A stretch of 64,000 bases of DNA from Loigolactobacillus coryniformis subsp. coryniformis KCTC 3167 = DSM 20001 (GTDB lineage: Bacteria; Bacillota; Bacilli; Lactobacillales; Lactobacillaceae): NCBI RefSeq assembly GCF_002706425.1, contig NZ_CP017713.1:744001-808000 (forward strand), written 5' to 3'. The translations under genes and the position numbers were made by a program. Positions within the stretch are counted from its first letter, which is position 1, and each line of letters starts with the position of its first letter. Positions 1 to 10,902 of the stretch are shown here, in pieces. The notes below the pieces were generated by a model. The model searched no databases, was not told where the DNA came from, and was given only the letters and a program-made list of their open reading frames with translations.

Positions 1-1
1 C

Positions 2-313
2 TTCCGCTTACGTGAGGGTATGGCAATCGGGACTAAAGTTACGCTACGTGGTGAACGTATGTATGACTTTTTAGATAAATTAATCAATGTTTCCTTGCCA
101 CGTGTCCGTGATTTCCACGGTGTTAGCACAAAGTCATTTGATGGCCGTGGTAACTATACATTAGGTGTTCGTGAACAATTGATTTTCCCAGAAATCGATT
201 ATGATCAGGTTGATAAAGTCCGCGGTATGGATATCGTCATTGTTACAACTGCTAACACTGATGAAGAATCACGCGAATTACTGACACAAATCGGAATGCC
301 ATTCACAAAATAA
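2..313 (+). CDS. rplE: Ribosomal protein L5, 3' part (5' end outside window)
   Basis: This is the C-terminal part of 50S protein L5, which binds 5S rRNA in the central protuberance. The reading frame is open from base 2 (Phe-Arg-Leu-Arg-Glu-Gly-Met-Ala), so the methionine at base 20 is internal and not a start. The visible residues include the conserved L5 segments [20 protein letters not shown] and [16 protein letters not shown]. It is followed after 17 nt by rpsN in the canonical spc operon order. Identification is secure; only the N-terminus is missing. Confidence 0.97.
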   Translation, partial: FRLREGMAIGTKVTLRGERMYDFLDKLINVSLPRVRDFHGVSTKSFDGRGNYTLGVREQLIFPEIDYDQVDKVRGMDIVIVTTANTDEESRELLTQIGMPFTK

Positions 314-330
314 TAGGGAGGTAATATATC

Positions 331-516
331 TTGGCTAAGAAATCAATGGTCGCTAAGCAGCAACGTCCTGCTAAATTTTCATCACAAGCTTATACTCGTT
401 GTGAGCGTTGTGGTCGTCCACATTCAGTTTATCGTAAATTCCATTTATGCCGGATCTGCCTTCGTGAATTAGCGCATGCTGGTCAAATTCCAGGCTTAAA
501 GAAAGCTAGCTGGTAA
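331..516 (+). CDS. rpsN: Ribosomal protein S14, zinc-binding type Z
   Basis: A 61-aa short S14 of the 30S head. It carries the two CxxC pairs (CERC near residue 24 and CRIC near 40) that bind one zinc ion, so this is the C+ form. The start is TTG at 331, set by a GGGAGG site at 315-320. A second, 89-aa S14 without cysteines is encoded at 52952-53221, so this genome holds both forms of the protein. In the operon it sits between rplE and rpsH as expected. Confidence 0.97.
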   Translation: MAKKSMVAKQQRPAKFSSQAYTRCERCGRPHSVYRKFHLCRICLRELAHAGQIPGLKKASW

Positions 517-543
517 ATCTAACTTAAAGGGAGGTTAAACTAA

Positions 544-942
544 ATGGTCATGACTGATCCAATCGCAGATTACTTGACTCGTATTCGTAACGCCAATATG
601 GTGCGTCACGAGTCCTTAGAAGTACCTGCATCTAATATGCTCCGCAGCATTTCAGAAATCTTGAAGCGTGAAGGTTTTATCCGCGACTTCGAATCCGTTG
701 AAGATGACAAACAAGGCATCATCCGCGTATTCTTGAAGTACGGTAAAGATAACGAACGCGTTATTTCCGGCCTCAAACGTATTTCAAAACCAGGTTTACG
801 TGCATACGTCAAAGCTGATGCTGTACCGAAGGTTTTAAACGGCTTAGGTATTGCAATCTTATCCACTTCTGAAGGTGTTCTCACTGATAAAGAAGCTCGG
901 GCTAAGAACATCGGTGGCGAAGTTCTCGCCTACATCTGGTAA
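544..942 (+). CDS. rpsH: Ribosomal protein S8
   Basis: 132-aa S8, a primary 16S rRNA-binding protein of the 30S platform. The N-terminus [17 protein letters not shown] is characteristic, and the C-terminus [17 protein letters not shown] is the family signature. The ATG at 544 is chosen over the one at 550 because the AAAGGGAGG site (526-534) is 9 nt from the first and 15 nt from the second. In other bacteria S8 is the translational repressor of the spc operon; nothing here shows the target site clearly. Confidence 0.97.
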   Translation: MVMTDPIADYLTRIRNANMVRHESLEVPASNMLRSISEILKREGFIRDFESVEDDKQGIIRVFLKYGKDNERVISGLKRISKPGLRAYVKADAVPKVLNGLGIAILSTSEGVLTDKEARAKNIGGEVLAYIW

Positions 943-971
943 TTATTCTAAACAATAGGGAGGTGTAACAC

Positions 972-1508
972 GTGAGTCGTATCGGTTACAAAGTAATCAA
1001 TGTACCTGAAAAGGTAACAGTAACTAAAACTGGTGACAGCGTCACAGTTAAAGGTCCTAAAGGTGAATTGACCCGTGAATTCAATCCGTTGATCACAATC
1101 ACACAGAAAGATAATGTGATTAGTTTTGAACGTGCTGATCATGGTAAAAAGAGCCGTGAATTGCATGGTACAGCCCGGGCTAACTTGGCTAACATGGTCG
1201 AAGGTGTCTCCAATGGCTTCACTAAGAAGTTACAATTGGTTGGTGTCGGATATCGTGCCCAATTACAAGGTAAGAAATTGATTTTAAACGTTGGTTATTC
1301 CAACCCAGTTGAAATGGAAACTCCAGAAGGCTTGAGCCTTGAAGTTCCTTCAAATACTGAAATCAATGTTTCTGGTATCAGCAAACAAGCTGTTGGTGAA
1401 TTTGCCGCAGTTATCCGTAGTGTCCGTGCCCCAGAACCTTATAAAGGTAAAGGTATTCGCTACGTTGACGAATATGTTCGTCGTAAGGAAGGCAAGACTG
1501 GTAAATAG
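972..1508 (+). CDS. rplF: Ribosomal protein L6
   Basis: 178-aa L6, of normal family length, binding 23S rRNA near the factor-binding centre. It contains the typical two alpha/beta repeats and ends with the conserved segment [20 protein letters not shown]. Start is GTG at 972 with AGGGAGG nine bases upstream. It follows rpsH by 29 nt and precedes rplR by about 78 nt, the longest gap in this part of the operon; that gap shows no clear regulatory structure. Confidence 0.97.
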   Translation: MSRIGYKVINVPEKVTVTKTGDSVTVKGPKGELTREFNPLITITQKDNVISFERADHGKKSRELHGTARANLANMVEGVSNGFTKKLQLVGVGYRAQLQGKKLILNVGYSNPVEMETPEGLSLEVPSNTEINVSGISKQAVGEFAAVIRSVRAPEPYKGKGIRYVDEYVRRKEGKTGK

Positions 1509-1586
1509 TTTTACCCAGTCATTCAAAGTTTTACAATACAATTCGCGGTTAAGTGCCGCATAATCTAACTATCAGAGGTGAACATT

Positions 1587-1943
1587 GTGATTTCTAAACC
1601 AGATAAGAATAAGACACGCCAAAAGCGCCATTTACGTGTCCGTGGTAAGATCTCTGGTACTGCTGAGCGCCCACGCTTGAACGTTTTCCGTTCTAATAAG
1701 AACATCTACGCGCAATTAATTGATGACGTAGCGGGTGTGACGCTAGCAAGTGCCTCTACATTGGACAAAGAAGTTGAAGCAAGTTCAAAGACTGAAGCTG
1801 CAAAAGCTGTTGGCGAATTGATCGCTAAACGTGCCGTTGCTGCTGGTCATGAAAATGTTGTCTTCGATCGTGGCGGCTATTTATATCATGGCCGTGTCCA
1901 AGCTTTAGCTGAAGCTGCACGCGAAAACGGATTAGATTTTTAG
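1587..1943 (+). CDS. rplR: Ribosomal protein L18
   Basis: 118-aa L18, which with L5 binds 5S rRNA. The basic N-terminus ([20 protein letters not shown]) and the C-terminal [20 protein letters not shown] motif are diagnostic. Two GTG codons compete, at 1578 and 1587. The first lies inside the AGAGGTG ribosome site, so the second, six bases after that site, is taken as the start and gives the usual L18 N-terminus. Confidence 0.95.
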   Translation: MISKPDKNKTRQKRHLRVRGKISGTAERPRLNVFRSNKNIYAQLIDDVAGVTLASASTLDKEVEASSKTEAAKAVGELIAKRAVAAGHENVVFDRGGYLYHGRVQALAEAARENGLDF

Positions 1944-1964
1944 GAAAAGGAGGAAAACCCATTT

Positions 1965-2471
1965 ATGGCTAAAGCGTTTATTGATCCAAACAAGTTAGAC
2001 TTGGAAGACAATGTTGTATCCATCAACCGTGTTACTAAGGTTGTCAAAGGTGGCCGTCGTTTGCGTTTTGCTGCGATCGTTATCGTTGGTGACCATAATG
2101 GACACGTTGGCTTTGGTACCGGTAAAGCTCAAGAAGTTCCTGAAGCTATCCGTAAAGCCGTTGAAGACGCAAAGAAGAACTTGATCGAAGTACCGATCGT
2201 CGGCACAACTGTACCGCATGAAATCATCGGTCGTTTCGGTGGTGCGCGTATCTTGATCAAACCTGCTATTGCTGGTTCTGGTGTTGCAGCTGGTGGTGCT
2301 GTACGTTCGATCATGGAACTTGCTGGTGTCCAAGATGTCACTAGTCAATTCTTAGGTTCACATACACCGATCAATGTGGTTCGTGCGACTATGGAAGGTC
2401 TTAAGGGCTTACGTCGTGCTGAAAAAGTGGCTGAACTTCGCGGCATTCCAGTCGATCAATTAGAAAACTAG
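1965..2471 (+). CDS. rpsE: Ribosomal protein S5
   Basis: 168-aa S5, a 30S protein involved in decoding accuracy. The N-terminal dsRNA-binding-like domain holds [18 protein letters not shown] and the C-terminal domain holds the [21 protein letters not shown] segment in two parts. ATG at 1965 is preceded by AAAAGGAGG. It is 21 nt downstream of rplR and 13 nt upstream of rpmD. Confidence 0.97.
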   Translation: MAKAFIDPNKLDLEDNVVSINRVTKVVKGGRRLRFAAIVIVGDHNGHVGFGTGKAQEVPEAIRKAVEDAKKNLIEVPIVGTTVPHEIIGRFGGARILIKPAIAGSGVAAGGAVRSIMELAGVQDVTSQFLGSHTPINVVRATMEGLKGLRRAEKVAELRGIPVDQLEN

Positions 2472-2484
2472 GAGGGCGAAATTC

Positions 2485-2667
2485 ATGGCACAATTAAAAA
2501 TCACGTTAAAGCGTAGTGCAGCACATCGGATTCCAAATCATCGTGCAATTGTTAAATCAATGGGCCTGTCTAAAGTTAATAGTTCAGTAACATTGCCTGA
2601 CAATGAAGCCGTTCGTGGCCAATTATTCAAGATTGGTTACTTGGTTAACGTTGAAGAAGTTAAGTAA
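2485..2667 (+). CDS. rpmD: Ribosomal protein L30
   Basis: 60-aa L30 of the 50S subunit, at the normal length. It starts [17 protein letters not shown] and keeps the family pattern of a short ferredoxin-like fold with the Gly-Leu-x-Lys-x-Asn motif (GLSKVN) in the middle. The ribosome site GGAGGG lies eight bases before the ATG. It sits between rpsE and rplO as in nearly all Bacillota. Confidence 0.96.
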   Translation: MAQLKITLKRSAAHRIPNHRAIVKSMGLSKVNSSVTLPDNEAVRGQLFKIGYLVNVEEVK

Positions 2668-2700
2668 CAATTATTTAGTTTAAGGAGGTGCTCCAACTCA

Positions 2701-3135
2701 ATGAAATTACACGAATTACAAGCAAGCGAAGGCTCGCGTCACGTTCGTAACCGAGTTGGCCGTGGGACTTCATCCGGTAATGGTAAAACAGCCGGTCGTG
2801 GTCAAAAGGGTCAAAAAGCTCGTGGTAAAGTACGTTTGGGCTTCGAAGGTGGCCAAATGCCATTATTCCGTCGTATGCCAAAACGTGGTTTCTCGAACAT
2901 TAACCGCAAAGAATATGCTATTGTAAGTTTGAATGACTTGAATCGTTTCGACGAAGGTACTGATATCACACCAGCATTGTTGGTTGAATCTGGTATCGTT
3001 AAAAACGAAAAAGCCGGTATCAAATTATTAGCAAACGGCGAAATCACTAAGAAAGTTACAGTTACGGTTAGCAAGGCTTCGGCTGCAGCTAAACAAGCTG
3101 TTGAAGCTGCTGGCGGTAAAATTGAGGTGATTTAA
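2701..3135 (+). CDS. rplO: Ribosomal protein L15
   Basis: 144-aa L15, a 23S rRNA-binding protein late in assembly. The glycine- and arginine-rich N-terminus ([20 protein letters not shown]) and the [17 protein letters not shown] segment are diagnostic. Its TAA stop overlaps the secY ATG by one base (TAATG), which suggests translational coupling of the last ribosomal gene to the translocon gene. Confidence 0.97.
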   Translation: MKLHELQASEGSRHVRNRVGRGTSSGNGKTAGRGQKGQKARGKVRLGFEGGQMPLFRRMPKRGFSNINRKEYAIVSLNDLNRFDEGTDITPALLVESGIVKNEKAGIKLLANGEITKKVTVTVSKASAAAKQAVEAAGGKIEVI

Positions 3136-4432
3136 TGCTGTCGACCATCAAAAATGCTTGGCATGTGAAGGACATTCGAAATCGGATGTTCTTTACGTTA
3201 GGTATTTTGTTAATTTTCCGTTTAGGGACATTTATTACTGTTCCCGGTGTTGATGCAAAGGCATTAACATCGATTGCTTCTTCCGGATTAGTTAGCATGC
3301 TGAATATGTTCGGTGGTGGTGGATTAACCAATTATTCCATTTTTGCGATGGGGGTTTCTCCTTACATCACTGCACAAATTGTCATCCAACTTTTGCAGAT
3401 GGATATTGTGCCCAAATTTGTTGAGTGGAGCAAACAAGGGGAAGTTGGTCGACGTAAGTTAAATCAAATTACACGTTATCTGACGATTGTTCTTGCATTT
3501 TTGCAATCAATCGGTATTACTGCTGGCTTTAACGCTTTAAGCGGGCTAGGTTTGGTCAAGAATCCAAATTGGCAAACCTTTGTTATGATCGGTATTATCC
3601 TAACTGGTGGCACTATGTTGGTTACTTGGATGGGTGAACAGATCACGGATAAAGGCTTAGGTAATGGGATCTCAATGATCATCTTTGCCGGGATTATTGC
3701 GCGCTTACCAAGTGGGATTTATCAAGTTTACCAGCAATGGTTTGAGACAAATCCAAGTACCACACAATTCTGGTTGTACATTTTGTACGCTGTCTTGTTG
3801 GTGATCGCAATTTTCCTTGTCGTTGTCCTTGTTACTTACGTCCAACAAGCGGAACGGCGTATCCCGATTCGTTATACACGGCGGGTAACAGATGCTGGCG
3901 ATAATAGCTACCTACCATTAAAAGTCAACGTTGCGGGGGTTATTCCCGTTATCTTTGCAAGTTCATTTATTGCAACACCGGGTACGATTTTGCAGTATTT
4001 TAGTAACACACACTCTGAAGATCAGTGGTTCAAGATCATGACCGATATATTTAGTATGACAACCATTCCTGGTTCAATCTTATATACAGTTTTGATCATT
4101 GTCTTCACTTTCTTCTATGCGTTTGTTCAGGTCAATCCGGAAAAGGTTGCCGAAAATTTGCAGAAGCAAGGTAGTTATATTCCAAGTGTTTGGCCAGGAA
4201 AAACAACTCAAAAATATATTTCCGGCACGTTGATGCGTTTATCAACTGTTGGTTCTGTCTTCTTGGGTTTGGTAGCTTTGCTGCCGATCTTGGCGCAGAA
4301 TATTTGGAGTTTACCTGAATCAATCGGACTAGGTGGTACTAGTTTATTGATCGTGGTCGGGGTTGCTTTAGAAGCAGCTCGTCAGATCGAAGGATTGATG
4401 ATGAAACGACATTACGTTGGTTTTATCCGCTA

Positions 4433-4433
<1 letters not shown>
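3135..4433 (+). CDS. secY: Preprotein translocase channel subunit SecY
   Basis: 432-aa SecY, the channel of the general secretion system, with about ten predicted membrane segments. Conserved stretches visible are the plug/TM2 region ending MGVSPYITAQIVIQLLQ (near residues 70-90), the cytosolic loop QQAERRIPIRYTRR (near 235-250) used for SecA and ribosome contact, and the C-terminal EGLMMKRHYVGFIR. Its start overlaps the rplO stop by one base. The stop codon is the first arm of a stable hairpin separating it from adk. Confidence 0.98.
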
Positions 4434-5158
<725 letters not shown>

Positions 5159-5171
5159 ACCGCAAGGATGC

Positions 5172-5242
5172 TTGCGTGACTTATGACATTTTGCTATAAT
5201 TAGCAAGGTTATCTTTTCAAGCCGGTTAGATTATGGTATAAT
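5172..5242 (+). promoter_or_regulatory. Two candidate sigma-A promoters before infA
   Basis: TTGCGT (5172-5177), 17 nt, TATAAT (5195-5200) forms the first. TTTTCA (5214-5219), 17 nt, TATAAT (5237-5242) with an extended -10 TGG just before forms the second. They would let infA-rpmJ-rpsM-rpsK-rpoA-rplQ be transcribed apart from the spc operon. A short CGCAAG/CTTGCG hairpin (5161-5176) precedes them. Confidence 0.6.
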
Positions 5243-5263
5243 CTGCTGGTTAAAAATCGAAAA

Positions 5264-5308
5264 GGTGAGTGCAACGTGCTCTCACCATTTTTATATGGAA
5301 TTGAGCAC
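5264..5308 (+). promoter_or_regulatory. infA leader hairpin with alternative pairing
   Basis: GGTGAG (5264-5269) pairs with CTCACC (5281-5286) and is followed by ATTTTTAT, a weak terminator about 20 nt after the second promoter. GTGCTC (5276-5281), inside that hairpin, can instead pair with GAGCAC (5303-5308). The rest of the 298-nt gap up to infA shows only a small GGTTCG/CGAATC stem-loop near 5410-5425. Confidence 0.4.
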
Positions 5309-5456
5309 TTGTCTTAATCGTTTACGATTTGCGTGGTTTCGGCTGTGTAAATAGCGCTCGATTCAAGTAAGTATTGGTAGTCAGTTCAATTTTGGTTGTT
5401 GAAGCATAGCGGTTCGTTAGCGAATCAGCTGTAATCAGTTAAGGAGGTACTTCTGC

Positions 5457-5675
5457 GTGGCGAAAGATGATGTCATTGAGGTCGAAGGAAAAGTCACTGA
5501 TACATTGCCAAATGCAATGTTCAAGGTAGAACTTGAAAATGGGGCAACAATTCTAGCGACTGTTTCTGGTAAGATCAGAATGCACTATATTCGGATCCTG
5601 CCGGGTGATCGAGTTACTGTTGAGTTGTCACCATATGACTTAACACGTGGCCGCATTACCTATCGCTTTAAATAG
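5457..5675 (+). CDS. infA: Translation initiation factor IF-1
   Basis: 72-aa IF-1, a single OB-fold protein that binds the 30S A site with IF-2 and IF-3. It shows the family core [19 protein letters not shown] and the ending [12 protein letters not shown]. Start is GTG at 5457 after AAGGAGG. It opens the segment infA-rpmJ-rpsM-rpsK-rpoA-rplQ, and its own promoters lie in the preceding 298 nt. Confidence 0.97.
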   Translation: MAKDDVIEVEGKVTDTLPNAMFKVELENGATILATVSGKIRMHYIRILPGDRVTVELSPYDLTRGRITYRFK

Positions 5676-5726
5676 CATTTTGTATAGGACCGGAAGTTTA
5701 GCCTTTTATCTTAGGAGGTATTAGTC

Positions 5727-5843
5727 ATGAAAGTAAGACCATCAGTAAAACGGATGTGTGAACATTGCCGCGTTATCAAACGTAAGGGCCGTGTCATGGT
5801 CATTTGTTCTGCTAATCCAAAGCATAAACAACGCCAAGGATAG
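5727..5843 (+). CDS. rpmJ: Ribosomal protein L36
   Basis: A 38-codon gene read directly from the sequence: [20 protein letters not shown]... ending QRQG and a TAG stop. The cysteines (CEHC, a third Cys near residue 27) and the late histidine are the zinc ligands of the C+ form of L36. TTAGGAGG ends eight bases before the ATG. Its place between infA and rpsM is invariant in Bacillota. Confidence 0.97.
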   Translation: MKVRPSVKRMCEHCRVIKRKGRVMVICSANPKHKQRQG

Positions 5844-5876
5844 TAACTAATTCAATTTAATGGAGGTGTCATTTAA

Positions 5877-6242
5877 ATGGCTCGTTTTGAAGGTATTGAT
5901 TTACCCCGTGGCAAGCAGATTGTCATTGCGTTAACTTACATTTACGGTATTGGTAATACCACTGCTAAAAAAGTTTTAGCAGCTGCTGGTGTCGCTGAGA
6001 ATATTCGTCAAGATGATCTCACACCAGAACAAGAAGACAAGATCCGTGTTGAACTTGATAAGGTCAAAGTCGAAGGTGACTTACGCCGTGAAGTTAACAT
6101 GAACATCAAACGTCTTCAAGAAATCGGTTCTTATCGCGGTATGCGTCATCGTCGTGGCTTGCCAGTTCGTGGTCAAAATACCAAGAACAACGCTCGTACA
6201 CGTAAAGGCAAAAAAGCATCAATCGCCGGTAAGAAAAAATAA
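5877..6242 (+). CDS. rpsM: Ribosomal protein S13
   Basis: 121-aa S13, in the 30S head contacting the 50S and tRNA. It begins [20 protein letters not shown] and has the conserved [20 protein letters not shown]-binding motif, then a lysine-rich tail. TGGAGG precedes the ATG. It starts the alpha operon proper. Confidence 0.97.
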   Translation: MARFEGIDLPRGKQIVIALTYIYGIGNTTAKKVLAAAGVAENIRQDDLTPEQEDKIRVELDKVKVEGDLRREVNMNIKRLQEIGSYRGMRHRRGLPVRGQNTKNNARTRKGKKASIAGKKK

Positions 6243-6266
6243 TCAGTAAAAGGAGGTAAGTAATTA

Positions 6267-6656
6267 ATGGCAAATAGAAAAACAACACGTCGTCGTCGGG
6301 TAAAGAAGAATATCGAATCTGGCGTGGCACATATTCATTCTACTTTTAACAACACCTTGATCATGATCACTGATCCCCAAGGGAATGCAATTGCATGGTC
6401 TTCAGCAGGTGCTTTAGGTTTTAAGGGTAGTCGTAAATCTACACCGTTTGCTGCACAAATGGCAGCTGAAACAGCTGCTAAAGCATCAATGGAATATGGT
6501 ATGAAATCCGTTGAAGTTGCAGTTAAAGGTCCTGGTTCAGGTCGTGAAGCAGCAATTCGTTCATTGCAAGCAACTGGTTTGGAAATTACCGCAATTCGCG
6601 ATGTAACGCCAGTTCCTCATAATGGGTCTCGTCCTCCGAAGCGCCGTCGTGTTTAG
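6267..6656 (+). CDS. rpsK: Ribosomal protein S11
   Basis: 129-aa S11 of the 30S platform. The segments [18 protein letters not shown] and, at the C-terminus, [18 protein letters not shown] are diagnostic. Its ATG is preceded by AAAGGAGG. It is separated from rpoA by 83 nt holding an inverted repeat. Confidence 0.97.
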   Translation: MANRKTTRRRRVKKNIESGVAHIHSTFNNTLIMITDPQGNAIAWSSAGALGFKGSRKSTPFAAQMAAETAAKASMEYGMKSVEVAVKGPGSGREAAIRSLQATGLEITAIRDVTPVPHNGSRPPKRRRV

Positions 6657-6659
6657 TGA

Positions 6660-6696
6660 GTACGTTTTTCATTTTGAGTTATAAACTGAAACGTAC
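6660..6696 (+). repeat. 8-bp inverted repeat in the rpsK-rpoA gap
   Basis: GTACGTTT (6660-6667) and AAACGTAC (6689-6696) are perfect reverse complements with a 21-nt AT-rich loop. No T-run follows. It could be an mRNA processing or regulatory hairpin that uncouples rpoA expression from the ribosomal genes; this is inference. Confidence 0.4.
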
Positions 6697-6739
6697 AACA
6701 TCAAAGACACTTCTCGTTTTGAAAGGGGTAAGAAACTAA

Positions 6740-7678
6740 ATGATCGAATTTGAAAAACCAAATATTGCCAAGGTTGATGAAAGCACAAACTATGGTAAGT
6801 TTGTCATTGAGCCGTTAGAACGTGGCTATGGGACAACTTTAGGTAATTCATTGCGGCGTATCCTCTTGGCTTCATTGCCAGGTGCAGCCGTAACGAGTGT
6901 TCAAATCGATGGTGTTTTACATGAATTTTCGACCATTGATGGTGTAACCGAAGATGTCACACAAATCATCTTAAACATCAAAAAACTCGCTTTGAAGTTG
7001 GATTCTGACGATGATAAGACACTAGAAATCGACGTCAAAGGTCCGGCAACAGTCACTGCTGGTGACATTGAAGCTGATGGGGACGTTGAGATCTTAAATC
7101 CTGATCTGTATATTTGTACAGTCGCTGAAGGTGGTCGTTTCCACATTCGGATGACTGCACACAAAGGTCGTGGCTACGTTGCCGCTGATGGTAATAAGGT
7201 TGATGACATGCCGATCGGTGTTTTGCCAATCGATTCGATTTATACCCCAATCAGTCGTGTTAATTATCAAGTTGAAAGCACCCGTGTTGGTCGCCGTAAC
7301 GACTTTGATAAATTAACCTTGGATGTTTGGACGAATGGTTCTATTAGTCCACGAGAAGCAATTAGTTTGGCAGCTAAGATCTTGACTGAGCATTTGGATA
7401 TCTTCGTTAACTTAACTGATGAAGCTAAAAACGCTGAAATCATGGTAGAAAAAGAAGAAACCCATAAAGAAAAAATGCTTGAAATGACAATCGAAGAACT
7501 TGATTTATCTGTTCGTTCATACAACTGTTTGAAACGTGCTGGTATTAATACAGTTCAAGAATTGACTAACAAGACTGAAGCTGACATGATGAAAGTCCGT
7601 AACCTTGGACGTAAGTCTTTGGAAGAAGTTAAGGCTAAATTAACTGACTTAGGTCTTTCATTACGTAAAGAAGATTAA
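6740..7678 (+). CDS. rpoA: RNA polymerase alpha subunit
   Basis: 312-aa alpha subunit. The N-terminal dimerisation domain has [20 protein letters not shown] near residues 22-41 in the usual place; the C-terminal domain that binds UP elements and activators has [17 protein letters not shown] near residues 253-270 and the helix-hairpin-helix [15 protein letters not shown] glutamate-rich linker joins them. The site AAAGGGG precedes the ATG. Confidence 0.98.
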   Translation: MIEFEKPNIAKVDESTNYGKFVIEPLERGYGTTLGNSLRRILLASLPGAAVTSVQIDGVLHEFSTIDGVTEDVTQIILNIKKLALKLDSDDDKTLEIDVKGPATVTAGDIEADGDVEILNPDLYICTVAEGGRFHIRMTAHKGRGYVAADGNKVDDMPIGVLPIDSIYTPISRVNYQVESTRVGRRNDFDKLTLDVWTNGSISPREAISLAAKILTEHLDIFVNLTDEAKNAEIMVEKEETHKEKMLEMTIEELDLSVRSYNCLKRAGINTVQELTNKTEADMMKVRNLGRKSLEEVKAKLTDLGLSLRKED

Positions 7679-7711
7679 TCACTTAAATCCATCAAGGGAG
7701 GGAACACATTA

Positions 7712-8095
7712 ATGAGTTACCGCAAATTAGGTCGCACAAGTTCACAACGTAAAGCTTTGCTACGCGATTTGACGACTGATTTAATCATGAACGAATCGAT
7801 CACAACAACTGAAGCTCGTGCTAAAGAAGTACGTTCAACAACTGAAAAAATGATCACTTTAGGTAAAAAAGGCACTTTAGCTGCTCGTCGCCAAGCTGCT
7901 GCTTTTATCCGTGATGAAATTGCTGATGTACGTGAAGAAGACGAAAAAGTTGTCGTACAAACAGTTTTACAAAAATTATTTAGTGATGTTGCACCACGTT
8001 ATGCAGAACGTAACGGTGGTTACACACAAATCTACAAAACCATGCCTCGTCGCGGCGATGGCGCACCAATGGTTGTTTTAAAATTTGTTGACTAA
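7712..8095 (+). CDS. rplQ: Ribosomal protein L17
   Basis: 127-aa L17, at the peptide exit tunnel. It begins [20 protein letters not shown] and ends [24 protein letters not shown], both family hallmarks. It is the last gene of the alpha operon. The following 249 nt hold a terminator with a competing upstream segment before ecfA1. Confidence 0.97.
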   Translation: MSYRKLGRTSSQRKALLRDLTTDLIMNESITTTEARAKEVRSTTEKMITLGKKGTLAARRQAAAFIRDEIADVREEDEKVVVQTVLQKLFSDVAPRYAERNGGYTQIYKTMPRRGDGAPMVVLKFVD

Positions 8096-8123
8096 TTGTC
8101 AATGATCAACCAGGATTAAAAAC

Positions 8124-8241
8124 GATCACTTCTAAAATGTTTGACTAGAGTGTTATGATGTTGGTTAGTTGTTTTTCCAAGTCTAGCTCGATGGTTGGCG
8201 AATCGTGTATTCGATCACATTTTAGAATGTGATTTTTTTTT
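8124..8241 (+). terminator. Terminator after rplQ with a competing upstream segment
   Basis: ATCACATT (8214-8221), loop TTAG, AATGTGAT (8226-8233) and a run of T form an intrinsic terminator. GATCACTTCTAAAATG (8124-8139) is complementary to 8218-8233 apart from one bulged T, so it could pair with the loop and 3' arm and prevent terminator folding. This gives an attenuator-like layout between rplQ and ecfA1. Confidence 0.6.
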
Positions 8242-8344
8242 ACGCAAAATTTTTGTCTTAGTGGAAAAAGACACACGAAAAGCGCTTAATATGCTATCAT
8301 GGAAACATTGAGAAAAAGTAAATTGAACGGTAAAGGTGACTGTT

Positions 8345-9190
8345 GTGACAAAAATTATTGAAGTCGAACATTTAAATTTCCGTTACCCGCAAACGGAAGG
8401 ACGACCAGCGCTAAGTGATGTTAATTTAACGATTGAGCAAGGCGAGTGGGTTGCTATCATCGGCCATAACGGTAGTGGTAAGTCGACTTTGGCGAAGTCA
8501 CTAGATGGGTTGCTACCATTGAACCCAGAAAGTGGTAAAATTCGCGTTGCTGGAATTGAATTAACTGAAGATAGTGTGTGGGATATTCGACGCCAAATTG
8601 GCATGGTTTTTCAGAATCCTGATAATCAATTTGTTGGGGCTACTGTTGAAGATGATGTCGCCTTTGGCTTGGAAAATATTGGCTTGCCACGTGATGAGAT
8701 GGTTACGCGTGTGCATGACGCTTTGGCACGCGTACGGATGACCGAGTTCGCTGATCGTGAACCAGCTCGTTTATCGGGTGGGCAAAAGCAACGGGTGGCG
8801 ATTGCTGGTGTAATCGCGTTGCAACCGCAGATCATTATTTTAGATGAATCGACGAGTATGCTTGATCCCAATGGGCGGATCGAAGTTCTAGATACAGTTC
8901 GTGAGCTAAAGGAACAGGAAAATTTGACAGTGATCTCGATCACCCATGATATCGATGAAGCAGCTAACGCTAACCGCATTGTTATTTTGGACGATGGTGA
9001 GATCAAGGAATCAGGCACGCCAGCGGAAATCTTTCAGTATGGCGAGCGTTTGATCGAATTAGGTCTTGATGTTCCTTATGCCGAGCGGTTAAAGGCGGCC
9101 TTGCATCGCCAAGGCTTAATTGTACCGCAACAATACTTAACTGAGGAAGGGTTGGTGGATTGGCTATGGACATTACATTCCAAGATGTAG
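8345..9190 (+). CDS. ecfA1: ECF transporter ATPase EcfA1
   Basis: 281-aa ABC ATPase of the energy-coupling factor vitamin transporter. Visible are Walker [14 protein letters not shown] (near residue 40), the Q-loop [21 protein letters not shown], the signature [14 protein letters not shown] and Walker [14 protein letters not shown], where the usual Glu-Pro-Thr is Glu-Ser-Thr as in EcfA1. GTG at 8336 lies inside the AAAGGTG site, so GTG at 8345 is preferred. It overlaps ecfA2. It serves interchangeable S components such as the one at 61907-62398. Confidence 0.95.
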   Translation: MTKIIEVEHLNFRYPQTEGRPALSDVNLTIEQGEWVAIIGHNGSGKSTLAKSLDGLLPLNPESGKIRVAGIELTEDSVWDIRRQIGMVFQNPDNQFVGATVEDDVAFGLENIGLPRDEMVTRVHDALARVRMTEFADREPARLSGGQKQRVAIAGVIALQPQIIILDESTSMLDPNGRIEVLDTVRELKEQENLTVISITHDIDEAANANRIVILDDGEIKESGTPAEIFQYGERLIELGLDVPYAERLKAALHRQGLIVPQQYLTEEGLVDWLWTLHSKM

Positions 9191-10047
9191 CTTATACTTA
9201 CCAGGCCGGAACGCCCTTTGAAAGCCAGGCGCTACATGATATTAATTTAACGATCGCAGATCAGAGTTTCACGGCGATCATTGGCCATACCGGTAGTGGC
9301 AAATCAACCCTAGTCCAACACCTTAATGCATTGTTAAAACCTACTAGCGGCACAGTAACGATTGGTGACCGGCAAATTACGCCGGAGACCAACAATAAAA
9401 ATTTAAAACCCTTGCGGCAAAAAGTTGGAATGGTGTTCCAATTTCCAGAGAACCAGTTATTTGAGGAAACCGTTGCTAAAGATATTGCATTTGGTCCGAT
9501 GAATTTTGGCATGAGTGCAACTGATGCAGCGAAGAAGGCTGCTGAGATGCTTGATTTAGTAGGTCTACCGGCTGAATTACTGGAACGCTCACCATTTGAT
9601 CTATCTGGTGGTCAAATGCGGCGTGTGGCTATTGCTGGCGTTTTAGCGATGGCTCCTGAAGTTTTGATCCTGGATGAACCAACAGCGGGCTTAGATCCAG
9701 CCGGTCGTCGTGAGATTATGGGGATGGTCACACGATTACATGAGCAACAAAAATTAACCGTTGTTTTGATCACGCATCATATGGAAGATGTGGCTAATTA
9801 TGCTGATCACGTGATCGTGATGGAACATGGGACAGTAGCTAAGGTAGGCCAACCAAGCGAGATATTTCAGGATGTAGAGTGGCTGCAGAAACGGCAACTG
9901 GGTGTACCGGAAACCACTGAATTTGCGGCGCGGCTGCAAAAGCGAGGCTTTAAGTTTACCCGGTTACCACTAACTGAAGTTGAATTGGCAGCGGCGTTGT
10001 TGCCTCAATTACCTCGAGAGGCGGTGAGTCAGCCACATGATGAATAA
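9166..10047 (+). CDS. ecfA2: ECF transporter ATPase EcfA2
   Basis: Second ATPase of the ECF module, about 293 aa. It has Walker [15 protein letters not shown], the EcfA-type Q-loop [22 protein letters not shown], the signature [17 protein letters not shown] and Walker [13 protein letters not shown]. The ATG at 9166 matches the usual MDIxF start; a TTG at 9160 (two codons earlier) with GAGGAAGG nine bases before it is also possible. It overlaps ecfA1 by 25 nt and ecfT by 11 nt, indicating one operon. Confidence 0.95.
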   Translation: MDITFQDVAYTYQAGTPFESQALHDINLTIADQSFTAIIGHTGSGKSTLVQHLNALLKPTSGTVTIGDRQITPETNNKNLKPLRQKVGMVFQFPENQLFEETVAKDIAFGPMNFGMSATDAAKKAAEMLDLVGLPAELLERSPFDLSGGQMRRVAIAGVLAMAPEVLILDEPTAGLDPAGRREIMGMVTRLHEQQKLTVVLITHHMEDVANYADHVIVMEHGTVAKVGQPSEIFQDVEWLQKRQLGVPETTEFAARLQKRGFKFTRLPLTEVELAAALLPQLPREAVSQPHDE

Positions 10048-10834
10048 ATTGCTGTTTGGCCGTTTTATTCCTGGTAACTCGGTGATCCATCGTTTGGATC
10101 CGCGGAATAAATTATTGCTTAGTTTCTATTATATTGGAATCATTTTTTTAGCCAACAACTGGTTGACCTATCTAGTCTTGTTCTTGTTTACCATTTTAGC
10201 TGTACGTTTATCGAATATTAAGATGAGTTTCTTTATTCGCGGTGTTCGACCGTTGATCTGGCTGATTCTCTTCACCGTACTACTACAAGTATTCTTTACG
10301 CGTGGGGGAACTACCTATTGGTCTTGGGGACCGATTGTTTTATCCCAATTTGGGATCGTTAACGGGGTTTATATCTTCATGCGCTTTGTACTGATTATTT
10401 TCATGTCGACTTTATTGACGCTGACGACACCCCCCTTATCATTGGCTGATGCAATCGAGGCAATTTTGAAACCGCTGCGGATCGTACATTTTCCAGTGTA
10501 TGAAGTTGCGTTAATGCTTTCAATTGCGCTACGGTTTGTGCCAACATTGATGGATGAAACTGAAAAAATCATGAACGCGCAACGAGCGCGCGGGGTTGAT
10601 TTTGGCGAAGGTAATATTTTTCAACAGATGCGTGCAGTTGTTCCTTTACTGATTCCGTTATTCGTTAGTTCGTTTAATCGTGCTGAAGATTTAGCGACAG
10701 CGATGGAAGCGCGTGGCTATCAAGGCGGTGAAGGTCGCAGTAAATACCGCATTCTAACTTGGCGCGCTGCTGACAATTGGGCAGTGATTGCTTTTGTGTT
10801 ACTGACAGGTATTTTAATTTGGTTACGTGCATAA
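10037..10834 (+). CDS. ecfT: ECF transporter transmembrane subunit EcfT
   Basis: 265-aa membrane scaffold that couples EcfA1A2 to vitamin-specific S components. It has the N-terminal membrane helices, the [20 protein letters not shown] segment and two cytosolic coupling motifs containing Ala-Arg-Gly ([11 protein letters not shown] and [12 protein letters not shown]) that contact the ATPases. The start overlaps the ecfA2 end. A terminator follows 8 nt after the stop. Confidence 0.95.
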   Translation: MMNKLLFGRFIPGNSVIHRLDPRNKLLLSFYYIGIIFLANNWLTYLVLFLFTILAVRLSNIKMSFFIRGVRPLIWLILFTVLLQVFFTRGGTTYWSWGPIVLSQFGIVNGVYIFMRFVLIIFMSTLLTLTTPPLSLADAIEAILKPLRIVHFPVYEVALMLSIALRFVPTLMDETEKIMNAQRARGVDFGEGNIFQQMRAVVPLLIPLFVSSFNRAEDLATAMEARGYQGGEGRSKYRILTWRAADNWAVIAFVLLTGILIWLRA

Positions 10835-10841
10835 ATAATAA

Positions 10842-10884
10842 CTGGTGGGTTTGAGGTGAGTAGTGCCTTTAACCCACCGTTTTT
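10842..10884 (+). terminator. Terminator of the ecf module
   Basis: GGTGGGTT (10844-10851) pairs with AACCCACC (10871-10878), with a further C-G pair at the base and TTTTT (10880-10884) after it. The loop is long (19 nt). Confidence 0.75.
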
Positions 10885-10902
10885 ATTGGCGTTACAACAG
10901 GT

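Noticed and set aside
8245-8300. Promoter directly before ecfA1
   Set aside because: TTGTCT and TATCAT are present but at the wrong spacing; no convincing sigma-A promoter could be assigned.
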